A stretch of 64,000 nt of DNA from Alviniconcha marisindica (lineage: Eukaryota; Mollusca; Gastropoda; Provannidae), in contig JABMCL010003885.1 in NCBI GenBank assembly GCA_018857735.1, positions 136,001-200,000 of the forward strand, written 5' to 3'. The position numbers and the translations under genes are program-made. The notes below the pieces were generated by a model. The model saw nothing but the letters and a program-made list of their open reading frames with translations, did not search any database and was not told where the DNA came from. This document shows positions 26,201 through 52,920 of this stretch, in pieces. Within the stretch, counting starts at the first letter, position 1. Each line of letters begins with the position of its first letter.

Positions 26201-29200
26201 GTGATTAATTACTCTCTTCTTGCCTGACTGTGTTCTGCCAGGCCAGATGCAGGGAACTCTGCACAGGGATGTCTTCAAAGACTTCAGCGCCGATCTGCAG
26301 GCAGGGGCTGCTGTCGTCCTCAGACAGGTGATGAGGCATTGCCTTCTTGTTAGACTGTAGCAGTGTTGGCCAAATACAGGTTATAGAGCAGTGTTGGCCA
26401 AGTACAGGTTATAGAGCAGTGTTGGCCAAGTACAGATCATAGAACAGTGGTGGCCAAGTACAGGTTATAGAGCAGTGGCGGCCAAGTACAGGTTATAGAG
26501 CAGAGTTGGCCAAGTACAGGTTATAGAGCAGAGTTGGCTGAGTACAGGTTATAGAGCAGTGTTGGCCAAGTACAGGTTATAGAGCAGTGGTGGCCAAGTA
26601 CAGGTTATAGAGCAGTGGTGGCCAAGTACAGGTTATAGAGCAGAGTTGGCCAAGTACAGGTTATAGAGCAGAGTTGGCCAAGTACAGGTTATAGAGCAGT
26701 GTTGGCCAAGTACAGATTATAGAGCAGTGGTGGCCAAGTACAGGTTATAGAGCAGTGTTGGCCAAGCAAAGAATATAGAGCAGCACTTGCCAAGTACAGG
26801 TTATAGAGCAGAGTTGGCCATGTACAGGTTATAGAGCAGAGTTGGCCAAGTACAGGTTATAGAGCAGTGTTGGCTGAGTACAGGTTATAGAGCAGTGTTG
26901 GCTGAGTACAGGTTATAGAGCAGTGTTGGCTGAGTACAGGTCATAGAGCAGTGTTGGCTGAGTACAGGTTATAGAGCAGTGTTGGCTGAGTGCAGATTAT
27001 AGAGCAGCATTTGCCAAGTACAGGTTATAGAGCAGTGTTGGCTGAGAACAGTTTATAGAGAAGCAATTGCCAAGTGCAGGTTATAGGGCAGTGGTGGACA
27101 AGTACGGGTTATAGAGCTGTGTTGGCCAAGCACAGGTTATAGAGGGTTATAGAGCAGTGTTGGCCAAGTACAGGTTATAGAGGGTTATAGAGCAGTGTTG
27201 GCCAAGTACAGGTTATAGAGGGTTATAGAGCAGTGTTGGCCAAGTACAGGTTATAGAGGGTTATAGAGCAGTGTTGGCCAAGTACAGGTTATAGAGGGTT
27301 ATAGAGCAGTGTTGGCCAAGTACAGGTTATAGAGGGTTATAGAGCAGTGTTGGCCAAGTACAGGTTATAGAGGGTTATAGAACAGTGTTGGCCAAGTACA
27401 GGTTATAGAGCAGTGCTGGCCAAGTACAGGTTTTAGAGTGGTGTTGGCCAAGTACAGGTTATAGATCAGTGTTGGCCAAGTACAAGTTATAGAACAGCAT
27501 TGGCCAAGTACAAGTTACAGAGCAGTGCAGGTTATAAAGCAGTATTGGCCAAGTACAGGTTATAGAGGGTTATAGAGCAGTGTTGGCCAAGTACAGGTTA
27601 TAGAGCAGTGTTGGCCAAGGACAGGATATAGAGCAGTGTTGGCTGAGTACAGGTTATAGAGCAGTGTTGGCCAAGTACAGGTTATAGAGCAGTGTTGGCC
27701 AAGGACAGGTTATAGAGCAATGTTGGCCAAGTGCAGGTTATACTTACAGAGCAGCGTTGGCCACGTACAGGTTATAGAGCAGTGTTGGCTGAGTACAGGT
27801 TATAGAGCAGTGTTGGCCAAGTACAGGTTATAGAACAGTGTTGGCCAAGGACAGGTTATAGAGCAATGTTGGCCAAGTGCAGGTTATACTTACAGAGCAG
27901 CGTTGGCCACATACAGGTTATAGAGCAGTGTTGGCCAAGTGCGGGTTATAAAGTAGTGTTGGCCAAGTGCAGGTTATAAAGTAGTGTTTGCCAAGTACAG
28001 GTTATAAAGTAGTGTTGGCCAAGTACAGGTTATAGAGCAGCGTTGGCCAAGTGCAGTTTATAGAGCATTGTAGGCTAAGCACAGATTACTCTAAGAAATG
28101 GCCATGATAACAGACCAAGATTTGCAGCCAAGTGCAAATTGTATGACAGCAATGACCTTATCCCGGTAAAGTGAATTTTCATTTTGAATACAACAGTGTG
28201 ATTGTTGATGAGTTCAGTATGATATAGCTCCTTGTGGATGAAACAAATGGCAGAAAGTGATTAGAATGGGCTCATAAAGGGAGAAAAAGCTAGTACTAGT
28301 AGACAACACTGTTGCACATTTCACAGCAGACCAGAATAATGCTGACCAGTACTGAAGGCAGAAGACTGTGTGCTCCTATCATATTGAGGCTACAGTAAGG
28401 AAAGGTTGTATGTTTGTTATAACTAAGGGAACAAGCTGAATGATTTGAGAAGACTGAGTAGTTTGCCAGAAAAACCCAGGTTGTAGATCAGTGGGGAAGG
28501 CAGCCAGGAAAAAGAAAAAGAAAAAAAGATGGTCAGGAGGATGGACTGGCTAGACTGTGATTTGGATTGGGCATTACTAGGGGATCCTTCATTTCTGCAA
28601 CCACAGTATTCCACTTCAGAGGGTTTCGAGGTAGAGGGAATTCAGGGAGTATTTGGGGACTTCCCCTGTTAGTGTTATGTTTGCTATTGAAAATCAGACT
28701 TGAGTGTGTGGACTTATCAAACATTTCTCTCTTTGATATCACTGTCATTATCAGCTCTGCACATGGATATTTCAGTTGTTCATTTTGTCTGTCGCTGCAT
28801 AGGTGAGTGTGATCAGCCCATCATCACGGACACACTACCTCAACATCACAGCAGCCAACATCGTCGCAGTCTACCCGGCAACCAGCAACCAAGCACTGGA
28901 TGCCCCATCTTCTTCACCCAAGTCTTCCACCACCAGACCTTCCCAGCAAACCATGAAGGATTTTGTGCATGCTGCAGAAATGGAGTTGCTGGAGGCTGCC
29001 AATGCTGCCAAGGAAGCCGCCCTGAGTAAACTTCGTCAACAGGGATCTGCAGCGCCAGGTTCTTCTCCGGCACCACTGTTTGCCGGGAGCAAATTCAACC
29101 AGAGAAGCCCAGGGTTGTTCAGCCATGCAGTGTTGCATGCACCCAGAGGCAGTTCACCCAGCCTGTTCACCCCACAGACCCTTCAGAGAGCGAGGGCGCC

Positions 29201-30420
29201 CTCTTTGCCTCGGACGCCTTTAGCTGGCAGGTTCCCTGTCAGATCTGCAGGTTCTCTGCCTCAGATGACAGCCCCCTCCTCATTGTCTCACGTGAGGATT
29301 CCTTCCTCGGGTCTGAGAGCATCTACCCCAGGTGTGAGAACCCCAGGTGTGAATTCTGGACTGGCAAACAACTCGCACTCATCAGGAACACCAGGCTTGC
29401 TTGCAAACAGCACAGGCTTCACCCACAGACACCCAGCATCCAACGTTCCCGTCAGTTCATTTATGCAGATGAGTTCAACTCCATCACGTTTCGGTGGAAC
29501 TGCGAGCTGCACCGTCAACTCCAGTCAAGCAGTCGGTGCTGGAATTCAACCGCCGACCCCTTGCACCACCACATCCAGCGCAAACCAGACAGCATTTTGG
29601 AGGGATGTTCCTTCAGGCAGTCAGAATAGTCAGGCGGACACTGCCGCAACCTCTCGTCTCGGCGCGCCAACTGCCACGGGTGGGTCCTGCAGCACCGTCC
29701 ACCCCAGGTTAGGAAACGAACCAGTGGCATCAACTGGTGTTCCAGACCGGTCTCAGCCTCACACCATTAAGCACACACCCTCCAGCCAAGCTCCACAGCA
29801 GTCCAAGTGGTCTTTCAAACGGTCATTGGGCCCCCCAGCATCAACTGCTGCAGCCTCAAATCCCAACAGTGTCAAAAACTTGAAAGAAGCTGCGTTGCAG
29901 CACGCAAGTTCAGGAGAACCTCTGTGTAAAGTGCGAATCACCAACGATGCACGAGGCAGCGACAGAACTGGTGTGTCTGTTCAGATGGGCGGCACTGGCG
30001 CCGGTGGAAGCATTGCAACCAGCATGAGCTGCGAAAGCGTGGGTGAAGTGAAGAGGCCTGCCACGCGGGTGTCCAGTAACATGTGGGACGATGGTGAGTG
30101 CGGTTCAGTGGGAGTCAGTTTCCTCTGAACCCCTGTGTGTGCTGCTTTCATTTCCTTCCCCGTTTGTGATGGTCTGGGTAATTTCTTCATCGGTCATTTT
30201 CATGCGTGTCTGCTTTTGTTTTGTTTTTAGTTTAATGGGACAGTGGTTGACTGGGCATAAAACATCAAGTTTAATGGGAGGGGGAGGGGTGTGTATATAT
30301 ATTTATAACTATAAGTTCTTATTAGATTTGTTTAACACATGCAGTGATATACACATGGACACACATGTATGCATGTGGACTTGATCTTCCTATATGATGC
30401 ACAAACACACACACACACAA

Positions 30421-30490
<70 letters not shown>

Positions 30491-30608
30491 ATAGTTTGAA
30501 GAGGTGAAATTTCAAAGTATGTAATTATTACATTCACCATTCTGTCTTTTTGGATTGTTTTCAGAACTGAGTGATGACATCTTGTCCCAGCTTTCAGAAG
30601 ACTTCTGA
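19416..30608 (+). CDS. HROB: Homologous recombination OB-fold protein HROB (C17orf53/MCM8IP), 9 exons
   Basis: Coding exons: 19416-19454, 20934-21150, 21623-21825, 23447-23542, 24570-24701, 25413-25521, 26242-26327, 28803-30093, 30565-30608. Borders are GT-AG and phases are consistent: 2217 nt, 738 residues. Diagnostic parts are RKFPGPAGILPP (about residues 142-153, end of exon 3) and the OB fold encoded by exons 6-8 (KVPLMLGVLDSIDFQ, RDRTGQMQGTLHRDVFKDF, then SPSSRTHYLNITAANIVAVYP). The acidic C-terminus ELSDDILSQLSEDF matches the family tail. In vertebrates HROB recruits the MCM8-MCM9 helicase for DNA synthesis during homologous recombination and crosslink repair. Exon 8 adds about 400 Ser/Thr/Pro-rich, probably disordered residues between OB fold and tail. 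The first exon (MFEIPDDDDLFSE) is short and is chosen because it is acidic like other HROB N-termini and has a phase-0 GTAATT donor; it is the least certain exon. Candidate AATAAA signals lie at 31047 and 31234. Confidence 0.9.
19498..19601. repeat. 52-bp tandem duplication in HROB intron 1
   Basis: Two copies of a unit starting CTGAAAAAACAACAACGATT, one substitution apart, shortly after the proposed first HROB exon. Confidence 0.9.
20181..20241. repeat. (TA)n microsatellite
   Basis: TA run in HROB intron 1, close to a T9G9 tract near 20130-20151. Confidence 0.95.
20526..20657. repeat. 66-bp tandem duplication
   Basis: Two copies of a unit containing GAAGCTAGGTATTTAAACTC and AAGTGTTTAAAGCAAGTGAG in HROB intron 1. 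Confidence 0.9.
21806..22340. repeat. Minisatellite of about 64 bp in HROB intron 3
   Basis: Units contain AATACTCCTACCTGTAG, GTCCTCAGTACATTCACC and TTCAGCAAGAGAACGCTGTG, and some are truncated. The first partial unit overlaps the 3' end of HROB exon 3 (AATACTCCCACCGGCA, then GTAAGAG). Confidence 0.8.
22385..22722. repeat. 36-bp tandem repeat, about 9 copies
   Basis: Unit AACAATATTCCTAATTGTAG plus CTAAGAGTTTCAGTTC. It appears to be a secondary expansion of one part of the neighbouring repeat (ATTCCTAATTGTAG versus ACTCCTACCTGTAG). The minus-strand frame of IVELKLLATIRN repeats is an artefact. Confidence 0.92.
24691..25215. repeat. Degenerate minisatellite (about 70-90 bp) seeded on an HROB splice donor
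   Basis: About six diverged units containing TGTTTTTCTCTGTG, CATAAGGTCAGTGTTTT and TGTCTGCATTTT. The motif CATAAGGTCAG matches the exon-intron border CATAAG|GTGAG at 24701. Confidence 0.75.
26363..28085. repeat. 28-bp minisatellite, roughly 60 copies, with a higher-order block
   Basis: Unit CAGTGTTGGCCAAGTACAGG plus TTATAGAG. Between about 27130 and 27400 the unit changes to 38 bp, with an extra GGTTATAGAG, repeated about eight times. It fills most of the HROB intron between exons 26242-26327 and 28803-30093. Confidence 0.95.
30429..30488. repeat. (CT)n microsatellite
   Basis: Long CT run about 75 bp upstream of the terminal HROB exon; it may extend the pyrimidine tract of that intron. Confidence 0.95.
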
Positions 30609-33600
30609 CCAACACCAACAGCTCACTGCACAGTTCACTGTCTTGTTGATGAAACTGCACTGCCCTGCTGTGAAATTATCCTAAACACTTATGTGTAAGA
30701 GAGAGAGATTTCTTGTGTGTGTGACTACACATTGTAGATCATCACATTGGTTTTTGAGCTCTAGTATACAAAAGTGTCCCAACTTGGGTGAATATTTGTG
30801 AGGATGTCAGATCAGACTTCACAATTATCATTGTCCCACCGCTTGAATTGCAAAATAGCATGCACACAGCTGACCATGAAATGATGATGTGAGAATGTTA
30901 GTGCATGGCGGTACCTGCGCTGTTTGTGGGCATAAGTTGCAATGTTTGTATCTTGCGAAGACCGTCTTGCCAAGACTATCACACAGTGTGCATTTAAGCA
31001 GTATGGCAACAACAGCGCTTGAAACATCTGTGTCAAAATGGTCAAAAATAAAGAATGACAAATTTGAATTGTCACTTCTAGTTTTTTTGGAGTTGTAGTC
31101 ATAACAATTAGTTGGTTGCTGTAAAATCATTGCATGGAAAACTACGCAGAATTAAAAGCAAAACAACTTTGAATCTGATTTGTATACATATGCATGTTAC
31201 AGAAAGTGAACTGTGTAGTAAACTAGTATGTACAATAAAAAGTATCAAGGTGAAACTGAAAGGTGAATAATTATGTCTGTGCATGTAATAAATATGCAAA
31301 TGTTCTGAATTTGTTCAGCATTTGTCATTGCCTTCAGGTGTATGGATACTGATAAAATAAACATAAAAACAAGCAAGTTGTGATGAATTTATTCATTTCT
31401 TCTCAGTACTTACAGTTCTGTGGCTTTGCAAGCAAACTGAAATGTGTCAATATATAATCATTATAAAATGACGTAATACCCCAGTACACAAAATCAAAAA
31501 AATGGTATCAAATCTCTGCATTCTCTTATTTAACAGAACTGAAGTCCATGGTCTGCAATCTAAACTTTAAAAGATATGTACAATTCTACAAATAATTATG
31601 GTGCATGTATCAAACACACACATGTGCATATATCTGATTTACTAACATTACCAACCCTCCCTCTCACACACACACATGCATGCACGCTCACACACACACA
31701 CACACAATGCAAGCAGAGTGGAGAAAACAACAACTTGAAAACTAGAGCAATAAGCATTAATAAACAAATACACACTTCCTACTCTATCACTAGATTATGG
31801 TGTATAAATTAAATACCTACATTTTAACATGACAAGTAAACTTGTACAAATCAAGCACTGCAGTTTGTGCCTTGGAAATCATTTGCTAAGTTGTGTTCCT
31901 TGAGCTGATGTGTTGAAAATTAATCTAAATGGAGAATGGTTATAAATATACTCTGCCACTATGCCAGTCATGAACTGGTAACAAGATGGTGCAAAAGGCA
32001 ACCACATCTTGTTATCTAGCTCTGGGAGTTCCCTTTAAAGGAACTAACCTTGGCAGGCTAAAGTTGTTGTGTACTTCAAGAAGTAGAAAGACCATGATCC
32101 ACAGTAAATGTTTTGCGATTGAACATGCTGTTGATTATATATTGATTTTATAAGGTGACTTTTTTGGACACCATCACTAACACTTGTCTGATGAAGTCAT
32201 TACCACATTGCGCACTCTTTACCCACGCTTCATTTTGATGTCACCAAAATGTCTGGCATCACAGACAGAACACCAGGAAGCTCTCACTCTCAGGTTTGCA
32301 TACAGGTCACAGAAGAATTGGATGTGGATTGCAATCATTTTTGTCATTGATTGTTTTGTTATTATCTCTGCGGAGTGAACTTTTGATAATGTATTTCAGC
32401 ATTTTAGAAAAAAAATGTACGTCATGAGAATAGGTGTAGTTTACTGGATTTTACCCCAGTCTATTTTTAACTCACATTGATTGGTAATATTTTGGTAAAA
32501 TTAGCTGGTGGATGAAAAAAACAACAACAATGCAACAAACAAATCATGACTAGTTTTTTTAATTCATACAACAACGAAAATGTGTTGTTGTTTTTCACAA
32601 AATCTGAGATGACTATATAGTTCTTTAATGCACTCTATTCACATTCCTACGGGCCTGGGGAATTTGTCTCCCATTCAGCTGAGCCGTTTTTAGTGCACAA
32701 AAAATCAAGCTTGACTGGAACTTTAGGGACTCTGTGATTTTTTCAAAGAACAATGCTCTGGTTCATTACTTGATTGTTAAGGCCTGAACATGTTTAGGCT
32801 TATGAAACCCCCCAAAGTTAATGCACTATACTCTGTGCTTTTTGTTGTTGTTGCTTTCAAAAACAACACTCTATTGAAGAAACTTAACCATACAATGACC
32901 AGTTGAAGAGAAAAAAATTAATCTGTGTAGCAGTCCATCAACAGATTCAAATGCCACTTTGGAAAAAAACAGCAAGTCCAAACAGGCAATTTAGGAGGAA
33001 GTCAGACTTCTTCTGCCAGTAACCATCAGTGTTACTGGTAAAGAACAGAGGCTCAGAAGTCTGACTGAGCAACAAAAACTACACAGAAAGAAAATCTGAA
33101 TCTTGGAAGACAATAGGCACTTGTGCACGCTTCTACTCTTTTAATATTTTGATGACCTGTTCTTTTTCATCAAAGACGAGGAGCTTTGTGTGAGAGCACA
33201 AATTGTGTATTTTAATTAAACTATCGCTCACAGCAGACTGGCATTTGCAATGACAAGGCTATACTTTTGAGGTATGTGGAAACAAAAGACAAAAATGTTC
33301 ATTCAACTGGTCCTGCCCTGGGTATTTTATCTTTTAGTTATGGCTCTCATTGATACATTTATCCATCAAAAAATGTGAGCTTTCTAATCAACCACAGCCT
33401 CACAGCAGGAAGACAGTAAACAAAAACAAGATCAAGAAAAAAATAGAGAAAAAAATACAAAAACCAGCACTGTTTGTAATAAATGCAAAACCAGTTAGAG
33501 CCACACCACTTCAACAAAGAGGTGACAAATAACACAAAGTCCTGTGTTACTGAATAAAAACCCAATGCTACAGGACACAAAACTGTTGTTATGCACTACA

Positions 33601-36034
33601 TGGTTATGTGAGGACTGCCTTCAGCCAGCACAAGCCCTTTGCATGACAGCACCCACCCTCCAGAAATGGAAATAAATCCTCCAAAGACGCACAGTCCTCT
33701 CACCCCACGGAATGCATTTGTCATTGCATATTCTGGGTGGCCCCCCTGCTGTTCAGCTGGGGAAGGCAGCAACATATAACAACAACTGTGTAAAGTACTA
33801 TGCTGGAGTAAAGTAGATATGTAAAGTATTTACGCACGTGCCAGGTGAGTTACCGTAGGTGACTCGATCAGGTCTTTGTCGTTGTACCTGTGTTACGTGT
33901 TTCACACGCTAATTAAGTCCCTTATGTGTAGAAAGTATTAACAAGAAATATCATGAGACCGCTGAGGTTATTTAAGAATGCATTTAGACTTTGGCATAAG
34001 AGCCAACTGAAGGGTAGAGCAGAATTACAAAATATCTGTTGGGTATTAACCAGCATGAGTCGGGTCTACCACATCATCATCAAAAAGAACAAGGGTCATT
34101 TGCTATTTTAAATGATGCGTTTAACTCTTTTGGTCCTGAATATAATAGTAAATACATGTACACTTCTCATGCAGTTCTGAAAACAATGTCATGTACCCCC
34201 CTCCCCCACCCCCACCCCCAGCCCCTCCCCCTTCCGTTTTTTTTACTTCTTCCATAGAGAGCTAAAAAATAAATAAATGTGGATATGTTGAAGAAAATCA
34301 GCCAAGTTTTCTTTTAAAATTTATGCACAGTTACTAATTGGATTTTTACTCAATGGGAGCTTTCCGCATCTAGTGACGCATCACTCCAGTGCACAGCTGC
34401 CGGCAGAGAGCATCAACTGGAGTGGTGATAATTAGACTAATTAGCATTCTGGGTGAAAATGCCATGATTATGCAGTTCTCAGGGGTAATTTTAGTTTTTT
34501 TGTGCTTTGAGTGAATTAATATCCGGTCAGCCGCAGTGGGTGATCTCAGGACGATCAAACTCTGTCACAAGTCGATAGATGTTTCAAAATGCTTGTCGTA
34601 TGTGAAAAGATACCCAAGTTAGACCTACAAACTGAATCCAATCACACAAGTAGAACATACTATACATAACTACATAACAATTACACATACATTCCACGTG
34701 GGTATAGTACCTAGTGTACAATAGCACCTAAAGCTAGGAAATGCTGGTATCATCAACCATTTCACGTAACTTTTCCATGCCATAACTTTTAAAAATTAAT
34801 CACCAACGAAATTTATTATCAAGAAATTAAAAAACATAAAACTGCATAACTGCTGCTACCAGAGCAATATGGCAGCATGCTGCCCATATCACAACCAGAT
34901 ATCTTCAAGCCACTTCAAAAAACCTAGGGCCATTCAAAAAAAGCCTGCCTTTTTTAAAAAGAAAAAAAATCTCTGGAACGCGGGCAGTATATGGGCCAAC
35001 AGCAAATAAAAGAACACAGAAAGAGCAAAACAATGACACAATAACAAGAAAGCAGGCAAAAACACGGAATCAAATGACAGCCCTGAGATTCCAGGCAGGG
35101 GGCAAACAGACCCCCCCCCCCCCCCCACCCATCCCCCCCACACCTGGGGAAGGGTGGTACATGACTTTGCATACAGTTTTACTCAGTGGAGCACGGATAC
35201 AAAATCAATTCTGGTATACATTGCTGGGACTGAACGGGTTAAACACCCACAACATGAAAAAAGAAACAAAACACTTGGAACGACCAGTTAGGTCACAATA
35301 CGCTTTTGTTAAACTAAAACAATGCCATAATACTAAAACTGTAAAAGGTGAGATACACTCATACAAATGTAGATGGAACAGTCAAGGAATCAGAATGATC
35401 AGGTCATGTATGTTTCATTAACCCCTTCACTGCCTGTATGTCATCTGAAAACTACCAATAAAAGTGAGAAATTTTAAACTCTTAAACCTTTTTGTTTTCT
35501 TTTTCGCACTGACATGTAAAAGGGATTTTCACCACAATGCATAGCATTGAAAATAGATGTGTTATAGGACTGGAAAACATACTTTTTGCAGGCGCATCCA
35601 TTCATCTTTCAGCCCAGAAATTTTACAGCCTGGGGCAGTGAAGGGGTTAAAGACAATCAGGAAATGTTCAAAACAAAGGACAAAATAGTAAACACTTTCA
35701 CAGCATATCAGATCAAATCACAATTCACGGTGTAATGGTAAGGACACACTAGAGTGAATCCGGATTCCTCTGAAGTTAATCAGCTATTTTCCAGTCTAAA
35801 TGAAATAAAAAGTGCAACCAAAACAAAACAATTATAATTTCTGTCTGCATTCACACAGAGTGGCAGTTAATGTCATTTTCTGGCTGCTGCAAAGCAGCAA
35901 GGGAAACTATAGACACTGTCTTTCTTTTTCTTGATCTGAATCTTTTTGTTGATCTAAAAAATATATCTTCTTTTTTTATTCACACTCAGAGACGAAGCAG
36001 GCTCAGCGAGTGGTATTATGCATGACAGTGTGAG

Positions 36035-36131
36035 GTGTGTGTGTGTTGTGTGTTGTGTGTGTGTGTGTGCGTGTGTGTGTGTGCGTGTGTGTGTGTGTAT
36101 GTGAGTGTGTGTGTAGTGTGTGTGTGTGTGT

Positions 36132-36170
<39 letters not shown>
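36035..36170. repeat. (GT)n-rich microsatellite
   Basis: Interrupted GT run. Cys/Val and His/Thr frames through it are artefacts. Confidence 0.95.
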
Positions 36171-36171
<1 letters not shown>

Positions 36172-37828
36172 GTGTACATGGGTATGTGTGTGAGTGTGAA
36201 TGTGTGCATGTGTTTAAATATCTTCAAAGTGGGGTGCTATTTCATAAGGATGCTATGCCAGTGGTTACACAATTCAGCAATGAAAGCAATTTATCTACAA
36301 CATCACTAAGAACAAAACAAACAAATCTGTAAGCCCACATATCACAGTGGTTTGACTGGGCATGTGACTATTTGGCATTTTAATGCATAAGACCACTGCA
36401 GTGACTAAATGAAGAAGGAATTATCAGCATGTTCACAAAGTCAAAACAATAAAAAATATGTTGAATCAACTGCCAAATATTACTCTGCATATCAAATTGC
36501 ATACATCAAGTCATCACAATGGGTTTCCATTTCTCCTTTTTTGGGGGTGGGGAGAGGGGGGGGGGGTGGCATTAAAGAATGAATCTGTGGATGATACACA
36601 TGACCAAACAACAAGGCACTTGCATAATACCCCTCTAACAAGATGAATACTTTGGTACAAATCAGAAGTATGAATTTTCCTCCTTTTGGATTAAAGCCAA
36701 GTACAATATCATCTTTCAAAGCGATTGTCAAAATCATAACCATTATATCTCATTCTGTAAATTTCAACAAGAAGAAAAAGAACAAGCTGTTGACGCACAA
36801 CATTCAGTCATCTAAGAAAGGTGTCACCAAAACCTTAACATAAAGCTCCAGCTCTATACACATTATTAACCAACATTTTAAATTCATTCTAAGGATATAA
36901 AAACTGACTGTGTAGAACAGTTAGTAATTGCATGCTAACAGCCTGTCAACCACACAGGATCACCTCAGGACAATCAATTTGTCAAGTAAATACACACAGT
37001 AAACCTCTCCTCACATGTAAAAGTATACTCAAGAAAAAATCTACCAAATCAGTCCAAACATAAACAAAATACACATTTTCACAAACACCAAACACATATT
37101 TTCAAAGAGTTAGTTCCTTTAATAGTGCCCTTTCTAAAACATCATATAAAACCAGAACATGCTGGGTGTTCTTGACTATTCAGTCTAAGTTATCAATACC
37201 AGACTTTAAAACACCATGGGAAAAGGAATGGACAGAAACAATTTTTCATATAAATGCATAATGGTGAATCCCTCAAGGGCAGAACAAAAACAATCACAAA
37301 CAACACTGGTTAAATGAAACATAAATATAGCCCTGTAGTCAGTCTAAATGGCCAGTAACCATGTCCATCTACAATCAAGAATTGAATAAACTGGTCATTT
37401 TGTGCGAAGTGAATAGAATAAAACTGACTGTTTCGTGCAAAGTGCACCAATTAGCATATTAAAAAAAAAATCACACAGGAAGATAATGCCCTGACAATGA
37501 TATGACGATCAACCAGTAAGCAATGTAAATCATCAGCTTACTCAACACATCCGCCAGAGAATGGCAACAAAAACAACTCAAAAGACACAAAAACTGTACA
37601 GTGGCAAAAGTAGCGTGCATCTGTTTTGTGGCAGACCATCCGTTTAGTCAATAAGTTTATCAAGAAGCAGCAACACAAACAGGGAATGATACCTCATTAA
37701 ATCATTTAATTGCTAAAACTAGTCCTTTAAAGAAGACTGAGTGATCACTCTCATCTGACCACTTTCCTTCATGCCATAGAAGCGCAACACCAGCTGAGGA
37801 TAATTTTCCCATATTTGAGATTCCCTCA

Positions 37829-38109
37829 AAACAAATCTGAAACATGAATGACTGCTAGCGTTCTAAAACAAGATCCAAACACATAAAAGATTCAAAAGAA
37901 CGCTTATTTATTATCACATAGACATGCAGTCTGCAAATTTTCGGGGTAATCCCCTTCGTCAAGTGACAAAACGACACTTAAACGGCTAAAAACGATGAAA
38001 AATGAGATGACTTATCTTCTGTTTGGTTGAGTTGTTGTTTTCTTGTCCAGTGCTTGCAGACTGTGTGTCAATGTCATAATAAATAATGTTCTTTTGTATC
38101 TTTTATGTG
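37829..38109. mobile_element. Short inverted-repeat element, copy 2, with flanking direct repeat
   Basis: Left end AAACACATAAAAGATTCAAA and right end TTCTTTTGTATCTTTTATGT are inverted relatives. The 15-bp sequence TTTGAGATTCCCTCA occurs immediately on both sides (37814-37828 and 38110-38124), a likely target-site duplication. No open frame for a transposase, so it is non-autonomous. Confidence 0.75.
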
Positions 38110-38405
38110 TTTGAGATTCCCTCAGAATATAAAAGAAAAAGAAAATATCTTTCAAAGAACAATGATGCAAATAACTCAGCCGAAAAAGGATGTGAGACTA
38201 GGTACAGAAGATGGTCATGGATTGAAGTTGAGTCTGCATGGTGCTGCCACACCAGCAAACATGTCCAGTCCACTGTACGAATGGGTGTTTGGTCAGACTC
38301 ACTGGACAGATCAATAAACAGTTGGGCCAGCCGGCAGCAGGGCAAGAAGCTTCAAAACTCACACAACCTGGAACCCAACTGAAGCTAAGACACACTCACA
38401 ACGCT

Positions 38406-51887
<13,482 letters not shown>

Positions 51888-52701
51888 CACATACTCTATA
51901 ACTTATCAATGTGAACTATGGTCTTTTTAAGTGGTGCAGTTTTTTTAACATACATGGCATGATCAATGTCAATCAAACCCAAATCACAATGCAATACACA
52001 AAGAGATTTCTGTATTAAGAGATTTTGGCAACATGCAGGGCATGAGCATCAATCAAACAAAAAAGTAAACAAAACAACTGAAAACAACAACACAAAACAC
52101 TTACAGTTAAACAATACATATATGTATGGCAGAAGACAGCAACCACTTGATGATTACATTTATGCGTATCACCAACTCTGTGGTAACAGGGGTTATGCTA
52201 ACTGCGAAACGTTTGCATAGATAATGCACTTTTTGAACATCAAATGCACAATTGATGCAACTACATTATGACATAATTTTGAAATGCTATGTGTCAGTTT
52301 GTGTCTTTCTTCATGACCATCTGATTGTCATAACTGTGTGTGAGATGTGTCATGCAGACTCTATTCAACGAACGACTGGGTGAGATTTAATAAACCATGT
52401 ATTTTCACTGTTTCAGCAACTTACTCTTATTGACTGTTAGCTGATATTTTTTACTAGGTACTATGCCTTTTGTCTCATGATTAGTCAAACGTTTTCTCAT
52501 ATTCTGAAGGCAGTAAAATGTTCTATGCAAAAGAGAAAGGCAATCATTATTTTTTACATTCCAAGAGTCTGAGACCTAGAATTTAATTAGTTCTTATATT
52601 TTTAGCATCCCATCAACCGCACAGGGTCACATTAGGATGATGAGATAGAGAAGTGAATGACAGTTCAATTTAGCAAACACATGCACAGCTATACAGACAA
52701 T

Positions 52702-52920
52702 GTGGGTCAGTTTGGCCTAACAGTAGGCTGGTAAGCAGACGACGTCAGGTCCACACCCTGCTTCAGCTCTCCCTTCTCTTCAAAAGTTGCAGTTTGCAGA
52801 CACTGTCTTGTGATTTTTCTGCTCACAAATAATGAAACATTTAAACAGCTCTCATCGCTGCCCATCTTAATGCAGGAGTCATTCTGGTGGTGACAGTGTA
52901 GCATTAGGAATAGTTCCCCC
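52702..52920 (+). mobile_element. SINE family 1, diverged copy
   Basis: Shares CAGTTTGGCCTA, CTCTCATCGCTGCCCATCTT, and GTCATTCTGGTGGTGACAGT with the element at 2313-2634; the pol III boxes are eroded. Confidence 0.75.

Larger units (their letters stand above)
30609..38405. other. Intergenic region between the convergent genes HROB and THNSL1
   Basis: It should hold both 3' UTRs: AATAAA on the plus strand at 31047 and 31234 are candidates for HROB. No gene is recognised in the rest. The open frames (for example 30828-31130, 34039-34257, 35074-35421) lack similarity to known proteins. The region contains a poly-C tract near 35110, a GT-rich stretch at 36035-36170, and an inverted-repeat element at 37829-38109. 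Confidence 0.6.
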
